From the NCBI GenBank assembly GCA_037443085.1, contig JBBIPA010000004.1:24270-88269 (forward strand): a stretch of DNA of 64,000 nt. The letters run 5' to 3'. The translations under genes were made by a program, and so were the position numbers. The DNA is from JBBIPA01 sp037443085. Lineage in GTDB: Bacteria; Chloroflexota; Dehalococcoidia; GIF9; UBA5629. Below the pieces are notes generated by a model. That model did no database searches. It saw only the letters and a program-made list of their open reading frames with translations, and was not told the origin of the DNA. Shown here piece by piece: positions 26,822-35,803 of this stretch (positions are counted from its first letter, which is position 1; each line of letters begins with the position of its first letter).

Positions 26822-28726
26822 TCATGTGGAGCTTTTGACCTCGGCGGGAGGGACCAGGCTGGGTGGCGACAGCTTGACCACAGCGTTGTATTCCTTGGGA
26901 CAGACCAGCTTGCAACTACTGCATTTAGTGCACTTGGTCTGGTCGATTACCTTGATGCCTTTTTCATTGGATTTAATTGCCTCCGCGGGGCAGGCCAGAA
27001 CACAGTGCTCGCAGGCACGCTGGCACTTTTCCGGGAGGATATAGTAAGCGATAAGCTCTTTGCACACCAGCGCCGGGCAGCGTTTCTCCAGAATATGCGC
27101 GGCAAACTCGTCACGGAAATAGCGAATTGAGGTCAGCACGGGATTGGGCGCCGTCTGCCCCAGCCCGCAGAGGGAGCCATTCTTAATATCCTCGCCCAGC
27201 TCCACCAGCAAATCAAGTTGCTCCATGGTGCCTTTGCCGGTGGTGATATCCTCCAGAATATCCAGCATCTGCTTGGTGCCCAGCCGGCAATGGGTGCATT
27301 TGCCGCAGGACTCTTTCTGGGTGAAATCGATAAAGAACCTGGCGGTATCCACCATGCAGTTGTCCTCATCCATGGCAATGACACCGCCGGAGCCCATAAT
27401 GGCGCCAGCCTTACGCAGCGAATCGAAATCAACCGGCGTCTCCAGCATACTTTCAGGCAGACAGCCACCTGACGGGCCACCGATTTGCACCGCCTTGAAC
27501 TTTTTCTTATCCCTGATGCCGCCGCCGATATCGAAAATCAGCTCGTGCAGAGTTGAGCCCATGACCACCTCCGCCAATCCAGTGTTCACCAGCTTGCCCG
27601 CCAGGGCAAACACGGCAGTTCCTTTACTGCCGCTGGTGCCCATGCCGGCGAACCAGACCGCCCCATGCTCCAGTATCAGCGGGACATAGGCAAAGGTCTT
27701 TACATTGTTAAGAACAGTGGGCTTGCCCCATAAGCCTGCCTTTACTGAGTACGGAGGCCTGGAACGGGGCATGCTCCGTTTCCCTTCGATGGCATACATC
27801 AGCGCTGTGGACTCACCGGCGACAAAAGCGCCGGCTCCCTCAGCTATTTCTATATTGAGGCTGTAATTGCTGCCCAGGATCTTGTCCCCTAAAAAACCGT
27901 AATCCTTTGCCTGCGCCAGAGCCATCTTCAGCCGCTCGATAGCCAGCGGATACTCCGCCCTGATATAAATAAAGCCCTGGTGCGCATCGATAGCATGGCC
28001 CGCGATAATCATGCCTTCCAGCACCTGATGCGGGTCGCTTTCCAGGATAACCCTGTCCATGAACGCCCCGGGGTCGCCTTCATCAGCATTGCAGATGATA
28101 TACCGGGGCTGGACTTCAGCCAGCCGGCACTGCTCCCATTTCTCTCCGGTGGGGAAACCAGCGCCACCCCGACCCCGCAAGCCCGACTTCTTTACCTCTT
28201 CGATGATAACCACGGGGTCCATATTCAATGCTTTTACCAGGCTGCTGTAGCCGCCGTTAGCAATATAATGCTCGATATTCACCGGACTGATATAGCCGCA
28301 GTTGCGCAGTATCAGCCGGTATTCGTGCTCAAAGCGGGATAGCTCGGGAATATAAACCGCCTTGCCGTCTCCACCAGCGACAGTGCCCAGCGCCAGGTCG
28401 AGGCAGGGGTCATCGCCCATCACATAGCCATCGACCAGAGTGGGGATAATTTGAGGGCTGACATGGTGGTAGCAGACGGTAAAGGCACCGGGTTTGATTA
28501 TGGTAACCAGCGGCTCCAGGGAGCAAAGCCCCAGGCAACCTACTTCAGATACTATGGCTCTGGCATTCTGCCGCATCAGCTCGTTCCTTAGAGCATCGAG
28601 CACCTTCAACGAACCGGCGGCGCGACCACAACTGGCGGTGCCCACCAGGATATGGGGAATTTCACCATGGTACAGGGAATCCCAGTTGGATTTTGCCTGT
28701 TTTTGAATTTGGTCAAAGGTTAACAA
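26822..28726 (-). CDS. NuoF/HydB-like NADH-binding flavo-iron-sulfur subunit
   Basis: About 634 residues. In order it has a thioredoxin-like [2Fe-2S] domain (GTASCGRAAGSLKVLD...VGCLGLC), the FMN/NADH-binding NuoF domain (SGLRGRGGAGFPTGEKW), an SLBB segment, the [4Fe-4S] N3 site (SCGKCTHCRLGT) and a C-terminal 2x[4Fe-4S] ferredoxin (CQRACEHCVLACP, CTKCSSCKLVCP). This matches the NADH-oxidising subunit of bifurcating hydrogenases and NAD-linked formate dehydrogenases. Lying downstream of CODH/ACS, it may connect that enzyme to NAD(H) and ferredoxin. Start is uncertain: TTG 28726 has AGGGG seven bases before it; TTG 28756 is in frame but without a ribosome site. Confidence 0.87.
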   Translation of the reverse strand: MLTFDQIQKQAKSNWDSLYHGEIPHILVGTASCGRAAGSLKVLDALRNELMRQNARAIVSEVGCLGLCSLEPLVTIIKPGAFTVCYHHVSPQIIPTLVDGYVMGDDPCLDLALGTVAGGDGKAVYIPELSRFEHEYRLILRNCGYISPVNIEHYIANGGYSSLVKALNMDPVVIIEEVKKSGLRGRGGAGFPTGEKWEQCRLAEVQPRYIICNADEGDPGAFMDRVILESDPHQVLEGMIIAGHAIDAHQGFIYIRAEYPLAIERLKMALAQAKDYGFLGDKILGSNYSLNIEIAEGAGAFVAGESTALMYAIEGKRSMPRSRPPYSVKAGLWGKPTVLNNVKTFAYVPLILEHGAVWFAGMGTSGSKGTAVFALAGKLVNTGLAEVVMGSTLHELIFDIGGGIRDKKKFKAVQIGGPSGGCLPESMLETPVDFDSLRKAGAIMGSGGVIAMDEDNCMVDTARFFIDFTQKESCGKCTHCRLGTKQMLDILEDITTGKGTMEQLDLLVELGEDIKNGSLCGLGQTAPNPVLTSIRYFRDEFAAHILEKRCPALVCKELIAYYILPEKCQRACEHCVLACPAEAIKSNEKGIKVIDQTKCTKCSSCKLVCPKEYNAVVKLSPPSLVPPAEVKSST

Positions 28727-28774
28727 CCTCTCACCCCTGCCGCCTCTCTCCTTCAATAAGGAGATAAGAGAAGC

Positions 28775-29254
28775 CTATTGTTGCTCCTGTGTCACTGGTT
28801 TAATGGTTACCAGCACTTCCTCCACTTTCTGGGCATTCATCCTGGGGTGGACGGTTTCATCTATGACCACCACCGGAGCCAGCGCACAGCAGCCAACGCA
28901 GGCTACCCGGTCCAGGCTGAACTCTTTATTTTCGGTAATGCCCCCCACATCGACTTTCAGCTCCCGTGCCATGGCTTCCAGGACCAGCTTGCCACCAGCC
29001 AGATGGCAGGCAGTGCCCATGCACACGTTCACCGGATGCTTTCCCAGTGGACTGAAACGGAACTGATTATAAAAAGTGGCGACGCCGTAGACTGCCGTCC
29101 CCGGGATTTCCAGGAACTCAGCAATCTTCAGCATCGCCTCTTTAGAGATATATCCTAACTTTTTCTGGACAGCCTGGAGAAGCGAAATTAAGTAGCGCCT
29201 GTCTTTTTTATCAGGTGTCAGGACATCCGATAGCTGCTTCTCTAGTTCTTCCAC
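28775..29254 (-). CDS. NuoE/HydC-like [2Fe-2S] subunit
   Basis: A 159-residue thioredoxin-fold [2Fe-2S] protein. Cluster ligands are C78, C83, C119 and C123 (C-M-G-T-A-C and C-V-G-C-C). It pairs with the NuoF-like protein encoded next to form an NADH-dehydrogenase module. The GTG start at 29254 overlaps the 3' end of acsC by 13 bases, so it is translationally coupled to the CODH/ACS genes and belongs to the same operon. Confidence 0.9.
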   Translation of the reverse strand: MEELEKQLSDVLTPDKKDRRYLISLLQAVQKKLGYISKEAMLKIAEFLEIPGTAVYGVATFYNQFRFSPLGKHPVNVCMGTACHLAGGKLVLEAMARELKVDVGGITENKEFSLDRVACVGCCALAPVVVIDETVHPRMNAQKVEEVLVTIKPVTQEQQ

Positions 29255-30609
29255 TGTTTCACGAGAGATGGCAGGTAAGCTGGTATCTCGCTGGCTTCCC
29301 TGGGCCCAACGATAATCTCCCAGCCCGGCAGAGCTTCTTCCAGCTCTCCCTTGATGCGGGCTACTTTGCCGGGGATAACCAGCTTCCGGTGCTTGACCTT
29401 GCCTTCAACCCCATACTTCTTCACATAGGGGCCGATGGAATCACCGCTGAATTTACCAGCCGCCCAGCCGGTGAGCACACCCAGTCCTTCAGTGTCCTTG
29501 ACGCAGAGCCAGGACGGTATCTTGCTGCCTTCCACTTCCGAGGCTACAATGAAGTAGGTCAGTGCCCAGTTGCTGGTGATCAGGACAGGCGAGTTCTCAT
29601 TCGGCTCACCTATTTCGTAGACCTTTTCTTCCACGGACATCGGTATGCGCGGGTCGGTGTAGATATTTAGCCTCAGCACCAGCAAAGGCAGCAATGAGCT
29701 GGCATCAAAATCAGAAAGAACGATAATGCCGGGATACTTGATAACAAACATCGCCGCCAGCAGCACTTCCCTCATCTTGTCCTTAGCCATGAAGCAGGGG
29801 AAACCAATGGTGGGATAGCCCAGCGCCCGGAAGCTCTGCTTCAAAGCCGCCCGGCGAATGAAAGTCTGGTCTTTGATCGCATCCAGCATATTTCGTGAGC
29901 CGGGGTCAAGCACTATCTCGTCTAGTCCGGCTTCCTTCAATTTGGTGGTAAGAGGTATCAGCTCCTCGATGCTCTTGCCTCTAACCGCCACTGGCGTCGG
30001 CGACCCCTTAATGCCAGCAATTACTTTGTCGATATTATCACTGGTAACCGGATAGAGCAAGGGTTTCTTGTCACCGCAGATGGCTCGTGCGGCCAGCAGG
30101 GCGTCGGTATCCTCACTGATGAGGACGATGGGGAAGTCAGCGCTGCTGCACACTTTCTTTACCAGGGCTTCGAATTTTGCTTTGTCTCCTGACTCGAACT
30201 GAAGCGCCAAGAGGTTTGCCTTCAAGGTCACGCCCACCCAGGGGAACTGCAATTCCTTAAGCTTCTTCATCTTCTCGTCAACTCTGGCGTCGGGCTCTTT
30301 ATCTGAAATAAGCAGGGCAATGCCCGGCTTATTCACAAAGGTCTTTTCATGTCGGTAGATAACTTCCTCATTGCCGATTTTCAGAGCATTACTGCCTGAG
30401 CCGATGGTAACCAGCTTCACTGGCGGTGCCAGGGCATCTTCCAGTTCAGCCTTTACTTCTGGAGCCAGATAAGGGCATTTATCCACGGTAGCACCACCGC
30501 TCGCCAGCTTCATGGCAAAAGCAAAGCAGGTGGGAAAGCCACATTCGCGACAGTTCTTTTTACCGGCATCAGGAAGCCTCTTGACGACATCAGTTCCTTT
30601 AAGTGCCAT
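29242..30609 (-). CDS. acsC: Corrinoid iron-sulfur protein large (gamma) subunit
   Basis: A 455-residue CFeSP large subunit, homologous to archaeal CdhE. The N-terminal [4Fe-4S] domain has C20, C23, C28 and C45 (NCRECGFPTC...DKCP). A TIM barrel follows, then the C-terminal corrinoid-binding domain (from about 330). With AcsD it carries the methyl group from AcsE to acetyl-CoA synthase. ATG 30609 has GGAGG six bases upstream. The reading frame is intact. Confidence 0.94.
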   Translation of the reverse strand: MALKGTDVVKRLPDAGKKNCRECGFPTCFAFAMKLASGGATVDKCPYLAPEVKAELEDALAPPVKLVTIGSGSNALKIGNEEVIYRHEKTFVNKPGIALLISDKEPDARVDEKMKKLKELQFPWVGVTLKANLLALQFESGDKAKFEALVKKVCSSADFPIVLISEDTDALLAARAICGDKKPLLYPVTSDNIDKVIAGIKGSPTPVAVRGKSIEELIPLTTKLKEAGLDEIVLDPGSRNMLDAIKDQTFIRRAALKQSFRALGYPTIGFPCFMAKDKMREVLLAAMFVIKYPGIIVLSDFDASSLLPLLVLRLNIYTDPRIPMSVEEKVYEIGEPNENSPVLITSNWALTYFIVASEVEGSKIPSWLCVKDTEGLGVLTGWAAGKFSGDSIGPYVKKYGVEGKVKHRKLVIPGKVARIKGELEEALPGWEIIVGPREASEIPAYLPSLVKQWKN

Positions 30610-30629
30610 GTCAATCCTCCTAGTTTATG

Positions 30630-31856
30630 TTATACGGGAAGCTGTACCTCGCCCTTAACCCAGGGATGACCCTTCCGATCCAAGAATGCAATCAGTTCAT
30701 CCACATTTTTGGCATCGTCTTCAGTAGCTATCTTATCAAACAAATCGGCGGGTATATCATCCTTGAACCGCTCCTTAATCTCCTTGGGCATCCAGACGCA
30801 TCGCTTCAAGCCGCCATCAGCCTGGACGAACTTCGGCGAGCGCAGATATTCCAGTGAAATGCCCATGAAGCCTTCTACCTGCCGGCCACCGCTGGTGTCA
30901 GCTGCCATAGTGGAGAACGGTTTCCCGGTTACGGTATTGCCCACAAAATCGCGGTGGACGACGCCGAAGGCATCCACCTCTGGTATATAGAACCAGATTG
31001 CCTGGAAGCAACCGCAGGAAGTATGCGGATATTCAAAAGCGCTGTACAGATAAACGCGGGTATAGGCACCCATCGATTTCTCTGCTCCCAAATTATTAAC
31101 GCCGGAAAATTCACCCCTCACCGGGTCAATAACATCGCCTTTTTTCACTTCCTGCACCGGTCCTTCGGGGTCCAGCTTGTAAGCAGCTCTGCCGTCAAAC
31201 CAGCTTATGGCTCCGCAATTGGCCACCCTTTCCGGGGTTGCCACGCAGATATGAGTGGGAGCGAAGCTCTGGCATAGAGCGCAGCTATAAAATTCCTGGA
31301 CATCCTCGTCCTTCAAGCCGCGGGCTCTCTCGTCCCTGGCTTTATAGACGGCTTTGGCTTTGGCCAGAAGCTCTTCAACCTTCTTTTCATCGGTGACAAA
31401 GGTTATGGAGATTTTCTCAATAACGTCCAGTTCTGAGGTATACAGGAACATCAGCATCTGGCCGAGGACATTAAAGGAATTGAGTCCTTTGCCATAAGCA
31501 GCCTTACCCAGCCTGATCCAGATTTCATCTCTCTGGTTCATGTGGTACAGACCTTCAATATAGTTGGCATAGAGGTGTATTCTGCGCTCGAATACAGGCT
31601 CCATGTCCTTTTCCAGCTTGGCTCCGGCAACATCGATCATCACGGCGAAGGAGTAGTTATCTCCTTCTTTAAGTTGATTGATATCCGGGCCGATAACGTT
31701 TACCTTCTCGTGCTCCACTTCATCCATGTTCTTCAAAGTAACCAGCTCGAACTTCGACTTTGACTTGGGGCCGCCGAAATCGACGTAAGCATCGGCTTTC
31801 CTGATTACTTCGCCTTCATACTGGGGACCAACATCTACCGGGAACATTCCTGCCAT
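30630..31856 (-). CDS. acsB: Acetyl-CoA synthase catalytic subunit, short (archaeal CdhC-length) form
   Basis: A 408-residue acetyl-CoA synthase. The A-cluster ligands are intact: C192, C195, C204 and C214 (SCALCQSFAPTHIC...NCG) for the [4Fe-4S] cluster and C281-G-C283 for the nickel site. Bacterial AcsB is about 730 residues with an N-terminal domain that docks on AcsA; here that domain (about 310 residues) is absent, as in the archaeal beta subunit CdhC. The gene sits among archaeal-type CODH genes, so this is not a truncation artefact. It joins CO, a methyl group and CoA into acetyl-CoA. Start ATG 31856, with AGGAGGC about ten bases upstream. Confidence 0.92.
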   Translation of the reverse strand: MAGMFPVDVGPQYEGEVIRKADAYVDFGGPKSKSKFELVTLKNMDEVEHEKVNVIGPDINQLKEGDNYSFAVMIDVAGAKLEKDMEPVFERRIHLYANYIEGLYHMNQRDEIWIRLGKAAYGKGLNSFNVLGQMLMFLYTSELDVIEKISITFVTDEKKVEELLAKAKAVYKARDERARGLKDEDVQEFYSCALCQSFAPTHICVATPERVANCGAISWFDGRAAYKLDPEGPVQEVKKGDVIDPVRGEFSGVNNLGAEKSMGAYTRVYLYSAFEYPHTSCGCFQAIWFYIPEVDAFGVVHRDFVGNTVTGKPFSTMAADTSGGRQVEGFMGISLEYLRSPKFVQADGGLKRCVWMPKEIKERFKDDIPADLFDKIATEDDAKNVDELIAFLDRKGHPWVKGEVQLPV

Positions 31857-31863
31857 TTTGTTT

Positions 31864-32421
31864 TTATGCCTCCTTTTCCTTTAAATTAGCGATCAGTTTT
31901 TCCAGAAATTCCTTCCACTGCTCATCCTTTCGGTAGTTGGGAAGAGAATAGCTGGCATTGGGATAATAGAATTTGCACAGGGTCATGGTTTTCAGGTGCG
32001 GGGCAAAATGCTTCAGCGTGGACAATCCCTGCTCAGCAAGGTCAGTCCTGAAGCCGATGAACATCACCAGGTCATGATTGCCCTCTTTCTTGACCCCTTT
32101 CCAGGCCGGGTCCTTGAGATGGTTGATTATCTCAATGATGTCATAGCTGCTGGCGGGATCAACGCCCATCTCCATCAGCTTTTTCTTGGTATGAGCGGTA
32201 GCGCAGATAGGTATGTTCAAAGCCTTGGCTATCTCCAGCGCATATTCAATAATGGGCTTTCCCAGCAACGACCTGGTTACCGCCCAGCTACCAACTACCA
32301 GAAGCGGCCTGGTAGCCCGTTTGATCAGGTGTCCGTACTCTGCCGGGTCCTCGATGAGCTTGGAGTATTTGGTCCCCGTCATGGTGTTCACAGAGTGATA
32401 AGGGAGAACTGTAACTGCCAT
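31864..32421 (-). CDS. cdhB: CO dehydrogenase epsilon subunit (archaeal type)
   Basis: A 185-residue protein of the CdhB family, the small subunit that associates with CdhA in the alpha2-epsilon2 CODH of methanogens. The Rossmann-like core is visible: LLVVGSWAVTRSL (about 39-51) and HDLVMFIGFRTDLAEQGLSTLK (within 115-137). Classical bacterial CODH lacks this subunit. AAGGAGG precedes ATG 32421. It lies immediately downstream of cdhA. Confidence 0.9.
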   Translation of the reverse strand: MAVTVLPYHSVNTMTGTKYSKLIEDPAEYGHLIKRATRPLLVVGSWAVTRSLLGKPIIEYALEIAKALNIPICATAHTKKKLMEMGVDPASSYDIIEIINHLKDPAWKGVKKEGNHDLVMFIGFRTDLAEQGLSTLKHFAPHLKTMTLCKFYYPNASYSLPNYRKDEQWKEFLEKLIANLKEKEA

Positions 32422-32471
32422 TTTAAACCTCCTTAATCTTTACTAAAGGATTTCATACTTTCTTTTCCCAT

Positions 32472-34781
32472 CTAGTGTACTACAGCATCAATAGGAACTT
32501 CAGACGGATAGGTGCCGATGAGTGTGGGCAGGGTAAGAACCGGCTTCTCTTTCCAGCCGACCTTCTCCAGGTACGGCATTACCTCCTTCTTATAAAAGAT
32601 AGGAATGTCGGAAGCCTTCCTGATAAACAGGTGCAGGTCATCGGGCAGAGTTCCCATATATTGCTTGTGCAAAGAAATGTAGTGGGTGAGCTTGAGCTGT
32701 CGTCCCTGAGGAGTATCGTTCTTCCTGATGCACAGCTTGGCCATGGTGACGATAGCTCTCTCCTTGGACTCCACCACGGTAATCAGGTGCTCTGGAGACG
32801 GCTCTCCAGTATTCACCAGTTTCTTCTCACGTCCATCCATGACTGTCCAGTCATCTTCTTCCTTACGGCTGATAAACAACCGCCGATATTTGGCTGAATG
32901 CGGGCCGACCACCACAGGAATACCCATTCTGTTGCATCCAGTAGCGATGGTGGCCGCCTTCTGGGAGTAAGCGCCCCAGGCTAAACCGCAGGCGCCAACG
33001 CGGTTCAGGATATAGTCAGCGATAACCTCGTAGTTACCTCTTAGCGGTAATGTAGCAAAGATATTGGCCACCTTCATGGCAGCGCCGGTGATATGGGAAT
33101 TGGCCACACAGGACCCGACGTTCAGAACGCCGCCGGCGTCAAAGGTGGGCGGGTATTTTTCATAGATGGTCTTGCCCTCAGCGTCCTTCTTCATACCAGC
33201 CGCCATCGCCGAACAACCGCTGAGCACCACAATGAATTTCCTCTTGGCGAACTCCTCGGCGATATCGGCCACTTCCCGGTAGTCCTCAGGGTAGTTAGAG
33301 CATCCCACGATGGCAATTATGCCGGGGATAGTGCCCAGAACAATGGGGGCACCCACTTTTCTGATCTCGGTATCGGTAATGGGCCCACGGCCTGACCTTA
33401 TGTTAAATTCTTCCCAGCTAGCAGCAGCCTGCATCATGTGGAGGATAGGTACCTGACGCGGACATTCCTGAGCGCATTTGCCGCAGCCGATGCACTTGTT
33501 GAATACTTCAACCAGCGGCTGTAAATCGCCGTTCTTAGCAGCTTCGATAGCATCGCCTACGTGCAACAGATTGGGACAAGATTGGCTGCAGAGGTTGCAT
33601 AGCCGGTGATTCTTCGCCATTTCCGGCACCTGCTCCTTGGTTACCAGTACCTTCTTTCGCTTCGGCGCTATTTCCAGGGCTACTTTCACTATCACCTCAG
33701 CCGCTTTATCCGGGTCCAGAACCAATACCTGTTTACCCTGCCTGACCACATCCTCGACAATATGGTCGGCTTCCTGTTTGCTTACATCGTCAAAGCCATA
33801 GCAGGTCTTGTCTGAAGTGGCAATTACTGCTGTACCCAATTTGGCAGCCTCAATAGGAACGTCAGTTCGGATGCACTGCTCATCGGTAACAATAACGTCA
33901 GCAATACCGGTCCTGATGAACCAGAGTTGGCGAGACAATGGACCAATTACCTTTGCCCTGCTGCTGTATCTGGTCACCTCCAGAGAGGTGCAGCAGATAC
34001 CGGCAACCTCCACCTTATCCTGCAAGCTGTTCTGGTTCAGGTAGTCAACAATGGGAATTGCCGTCACAGGGTTATGCCCGATTAAGCAAATGACCGGCTT
34101 GGTCCTGTCCACGGCACCCCAGCCCAGGCCAACTAGAGGAGTATCAGCTTTACAGGAGGGATAGCCGAAGCCCACAATCTGAGCGATATCGGCTACTTCC
34201 ATAACTAGATGGTCGAGCATGGAAATATGGAAGGCTTTAGATTCATAGTCCAGGTTAGAGCCTTCATTACCCGTGTGCAGCGAGGAAACGACATGGATGA
34301 GCTGGCTCTCAGCATAGTCCATGACCTTTTCCAGGTCACCAAGAGTTTCTGGCTTTAGTCCCATGATGGTTCTGACATGGGGTGCTTCTACTAAAATCGC
34401 ATCTCCAAGATTAATCTTGTAATCCCTGCCGAATTTCTCAATCATGTAGTGGAGCACATGGCGCGCATGGCCTCCATGTGCCGCCATGCCCATGCAGCAG
34501 GCTAATGCCACAATCCTCCCTTGCTGAGTGGCAATATCGATACCGCAAGCGCCCCTCCTATCCTGGGTGAGGTCGCATTTGCCGTAGGTACAGAAACAAC
34601 ACATGTCGCACATGGGGGCATAGAACGGCTTATAGGTCTTGAGCAATCTGCGGTCCCAGTTCCTTAAATCCGGCAACTCCGGCATGGGAGTATGCCCCAC
34701 CGGTTCCCAGTTGTCCTCAGCCCTGATGATTTCCTCAACCTGCTGCTTTCGTAAACTTTTCTTCTTTGCTGCTACTGCCAT
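32472..34781 (-). CDS. cdhA: CO dehydrogenase catalytic subunit, archaeal CdhA type
   Basis: A 769-residue Ni-Fe-S CO dehydrogenase. The N-terminal cysteine block C58, C61, C62, C64, C69 and C79 (MCDMCCFCTYGKC...ACG) holds the B/D clusters. A two-cluster ferredoxin insert (CNLCSQSCPNLL and CIGCGKCAQECP, about residues 395-450) is the hallmark of the archaeal alpha subunit and is missing from bacterial AcsA/CooS. C-cluster ligand segments such as VVLSGCSAMAAG, NVGSCVANSH and TGCNRMGIP follow. It interconverts CO and CO2. ATG 34781 is preceded by AAAGGAGG; an upstream in-frame start would add 14 residues but lacks a ribosome site. Confidence 0.94.
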   Translation of the reverse strand: MAVAAKKKSLRKQQVEEIIRAEDNWEPVGHTPMPELPDLRNWDRRLLKTYKPFYAPMCDMCCFCTYGKCDLTQDRRGACGIDIATQQGRIVALACCMGMAAHGGHARHVLHYMIEKFGRDYKINLGDAILVEAPHVRTIMGLKPETLGDLEKVMDYAESQLIHVVSSLHTGNEGSNLDYESKAFHISMLDHLVMEVADIAQIVGFGYPSCKADTPLVGLGWGAVDRTKPVICLIGHNPVTAIPIVDYLNQNSLQDKVEVAGICCTSLEVTRYSSRAKVIGPLSRQLWFIRTGIADVIVTDEQCIRTDVPIEAAKLGTAVIATSDKTCYGFDDVSKQEADHIVEDVVRQGKQVLVLDPDKAAEVIVKVALEIAPKRKKVLVTKEQVPEMAKNHRLCNLCSQSCPNLLHVGDAIEAAKNGDLQPLVEVFNKCIGCGKCAQECPRQVPILHMMQAAASWEEFNIRSGRGPITDTEIRKVGAPIVLGTIPGIIAIVGCSNYPEDYREVADIAEEFAKRKFIVVLSGCSAMAAGMKKDAEGKTIYEKYPPTFDAGGVLNVGSCVANSHITGAAMKVANIFATLPLRGNYEVIADYILNRVGACGLAWGAYSQKAATIATGCNRMGIPVVVGPHSAKYRRLFISRKEEDDWTVMDGREKKLVNTGEPSPEHLITVVESKERAIVTMAKLCIRKNDTPQGRQLKLTHYISLHKQYMGTLPDDLHLFIRKASDIPIFYKKEVMPYLEKVGWKEKPVLTLPTLIGTYPSEVPIDAVVH

Positions 34782-34861
34782 TAGATTAACCTCCTTTAAT
34801 ACCGTGAATTCAAGTAGTCTCACATTTGATTATAATAACATTAGGAATTATTATCAAAATA

Positions 34862-35767
34862 TTACAGCTTCCCTTCGATAACCTCCTTCATATATTTACA
34901 GCTATCGGGATGCCGCACTACCGCCAGATTAGCTCCGGCGAGAAGCAGGCTGACAGCTGCCACGCTCTCCCAGAGTATGCCCTGCTCCTTGCTCACCTTC
35001 GCCTGTTTGGTTTTCCAGTTTTCATTGCCCAGGTCAGCAATGACCGGCATCTGCATGGTGTTATCGCCGAACATAATGCCGATGTGTTTGGTTCTCTCCA
35101 TGATAGTAAAGCTATACTCCATGCCATAGCCCAGGGCTGAGCTCAACGGGTCAATCACAATCCTGTCCGGCGGTACGGTTTTCAGCAGCTTTACGTTCAA
35201 TTCTTTTTCCAGATTAATGTCTATGGGAGTCTGAGCGATGATGCTGTGGCCGTGGTCTATAGCTGCCTTACTGATAGGCTCGAAGTTCTCCTTGACCACC
35301 GGGCCGATGAGCAGCTTCTCGCCAGAACAGGCCGCTGCCACCTGAGTCAAGACCTCAACATCCTTGGCCTCGTCACCGCAGCCGTAGATAATGACCGGCG
35401 CCTTTACCGAGTCCACCACTTTCTTCACCGTGGCGGCAGCCTTATCGGCTGAAGCATTGTTTCCCGCTGGATCGGTGCTCATTAGCCGGAGGCAAATTGA
35501 ATCGGCGCCGTAGTCAAGAGCTTTCTTGGCCCAGGCAACCGGGTCCGCCAGCACGTCTTTATATGGTTCGCGCACCCATTCCGCCCAGCCTGCGGGGTCT
35601 ATATCCCAGAGCTCCAGGGCAAGCTTGGGTCGATTTTGAATTGCTCCCTCAAAAAAATGAAAGGGAAGAACGCTCTCCCCTCCAATTTTTATAGCTTTAT
35701 CACTCTTGCCGATGACCACCTCTGCCACTTTGCCACTATAGGTTTCTACCGGTGCTTTGTATTCCAT
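34862..35767 (-). CDS. acsD: Corrinoid iron-sulfur protein small (delta) subunit
   Basis: A 301-residue TIM-barrel subunit of the corrinoid iron-sulfur protein (AcsD/CdhD). Recognisable segments are ALELWDIDPAGW and DPLSSALGYGMEYSF near the cobalamin-facing edge. It forms the heterodimer with AcsC that accepts a methyl group from AcsE. AAGGAG precedes ATG 35767. Spacing to cdhA is 80 bases, the widest gap within the upstream half of the operon. Confidence 0.93.
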   Translation of the reverse strand: MEYKAPVETYSGKVAEVVIGKSDKAIKIGGESVLPFHFFEGAIQNRPKLALELWDIDPAGWAEWVREPYKDVLADPVAWAKKALDYGADSICLRLMSTDPAGNNASADKAAATVKKVVDSVKAPVIIYGCGDEAKDVEVLTQVAAACSGEKLLIGPVVKENFEPISKAAIDHGHSIIAQTPIDINLEKELNVKLLKTVPPDRIVIDPLSSALGYGMEYSFTIMERTKHIGIMFGDNTMQMPVIADLGNENWKTKQAKVSKEQGILWESVAAVSLLLAGANLAVVRHPDSCKYMKEVIEGKL

Positions 35768-35803
35768 GTGTCTACTCCTTATGCTAGATTTCTCTATAGA
35801 GTG

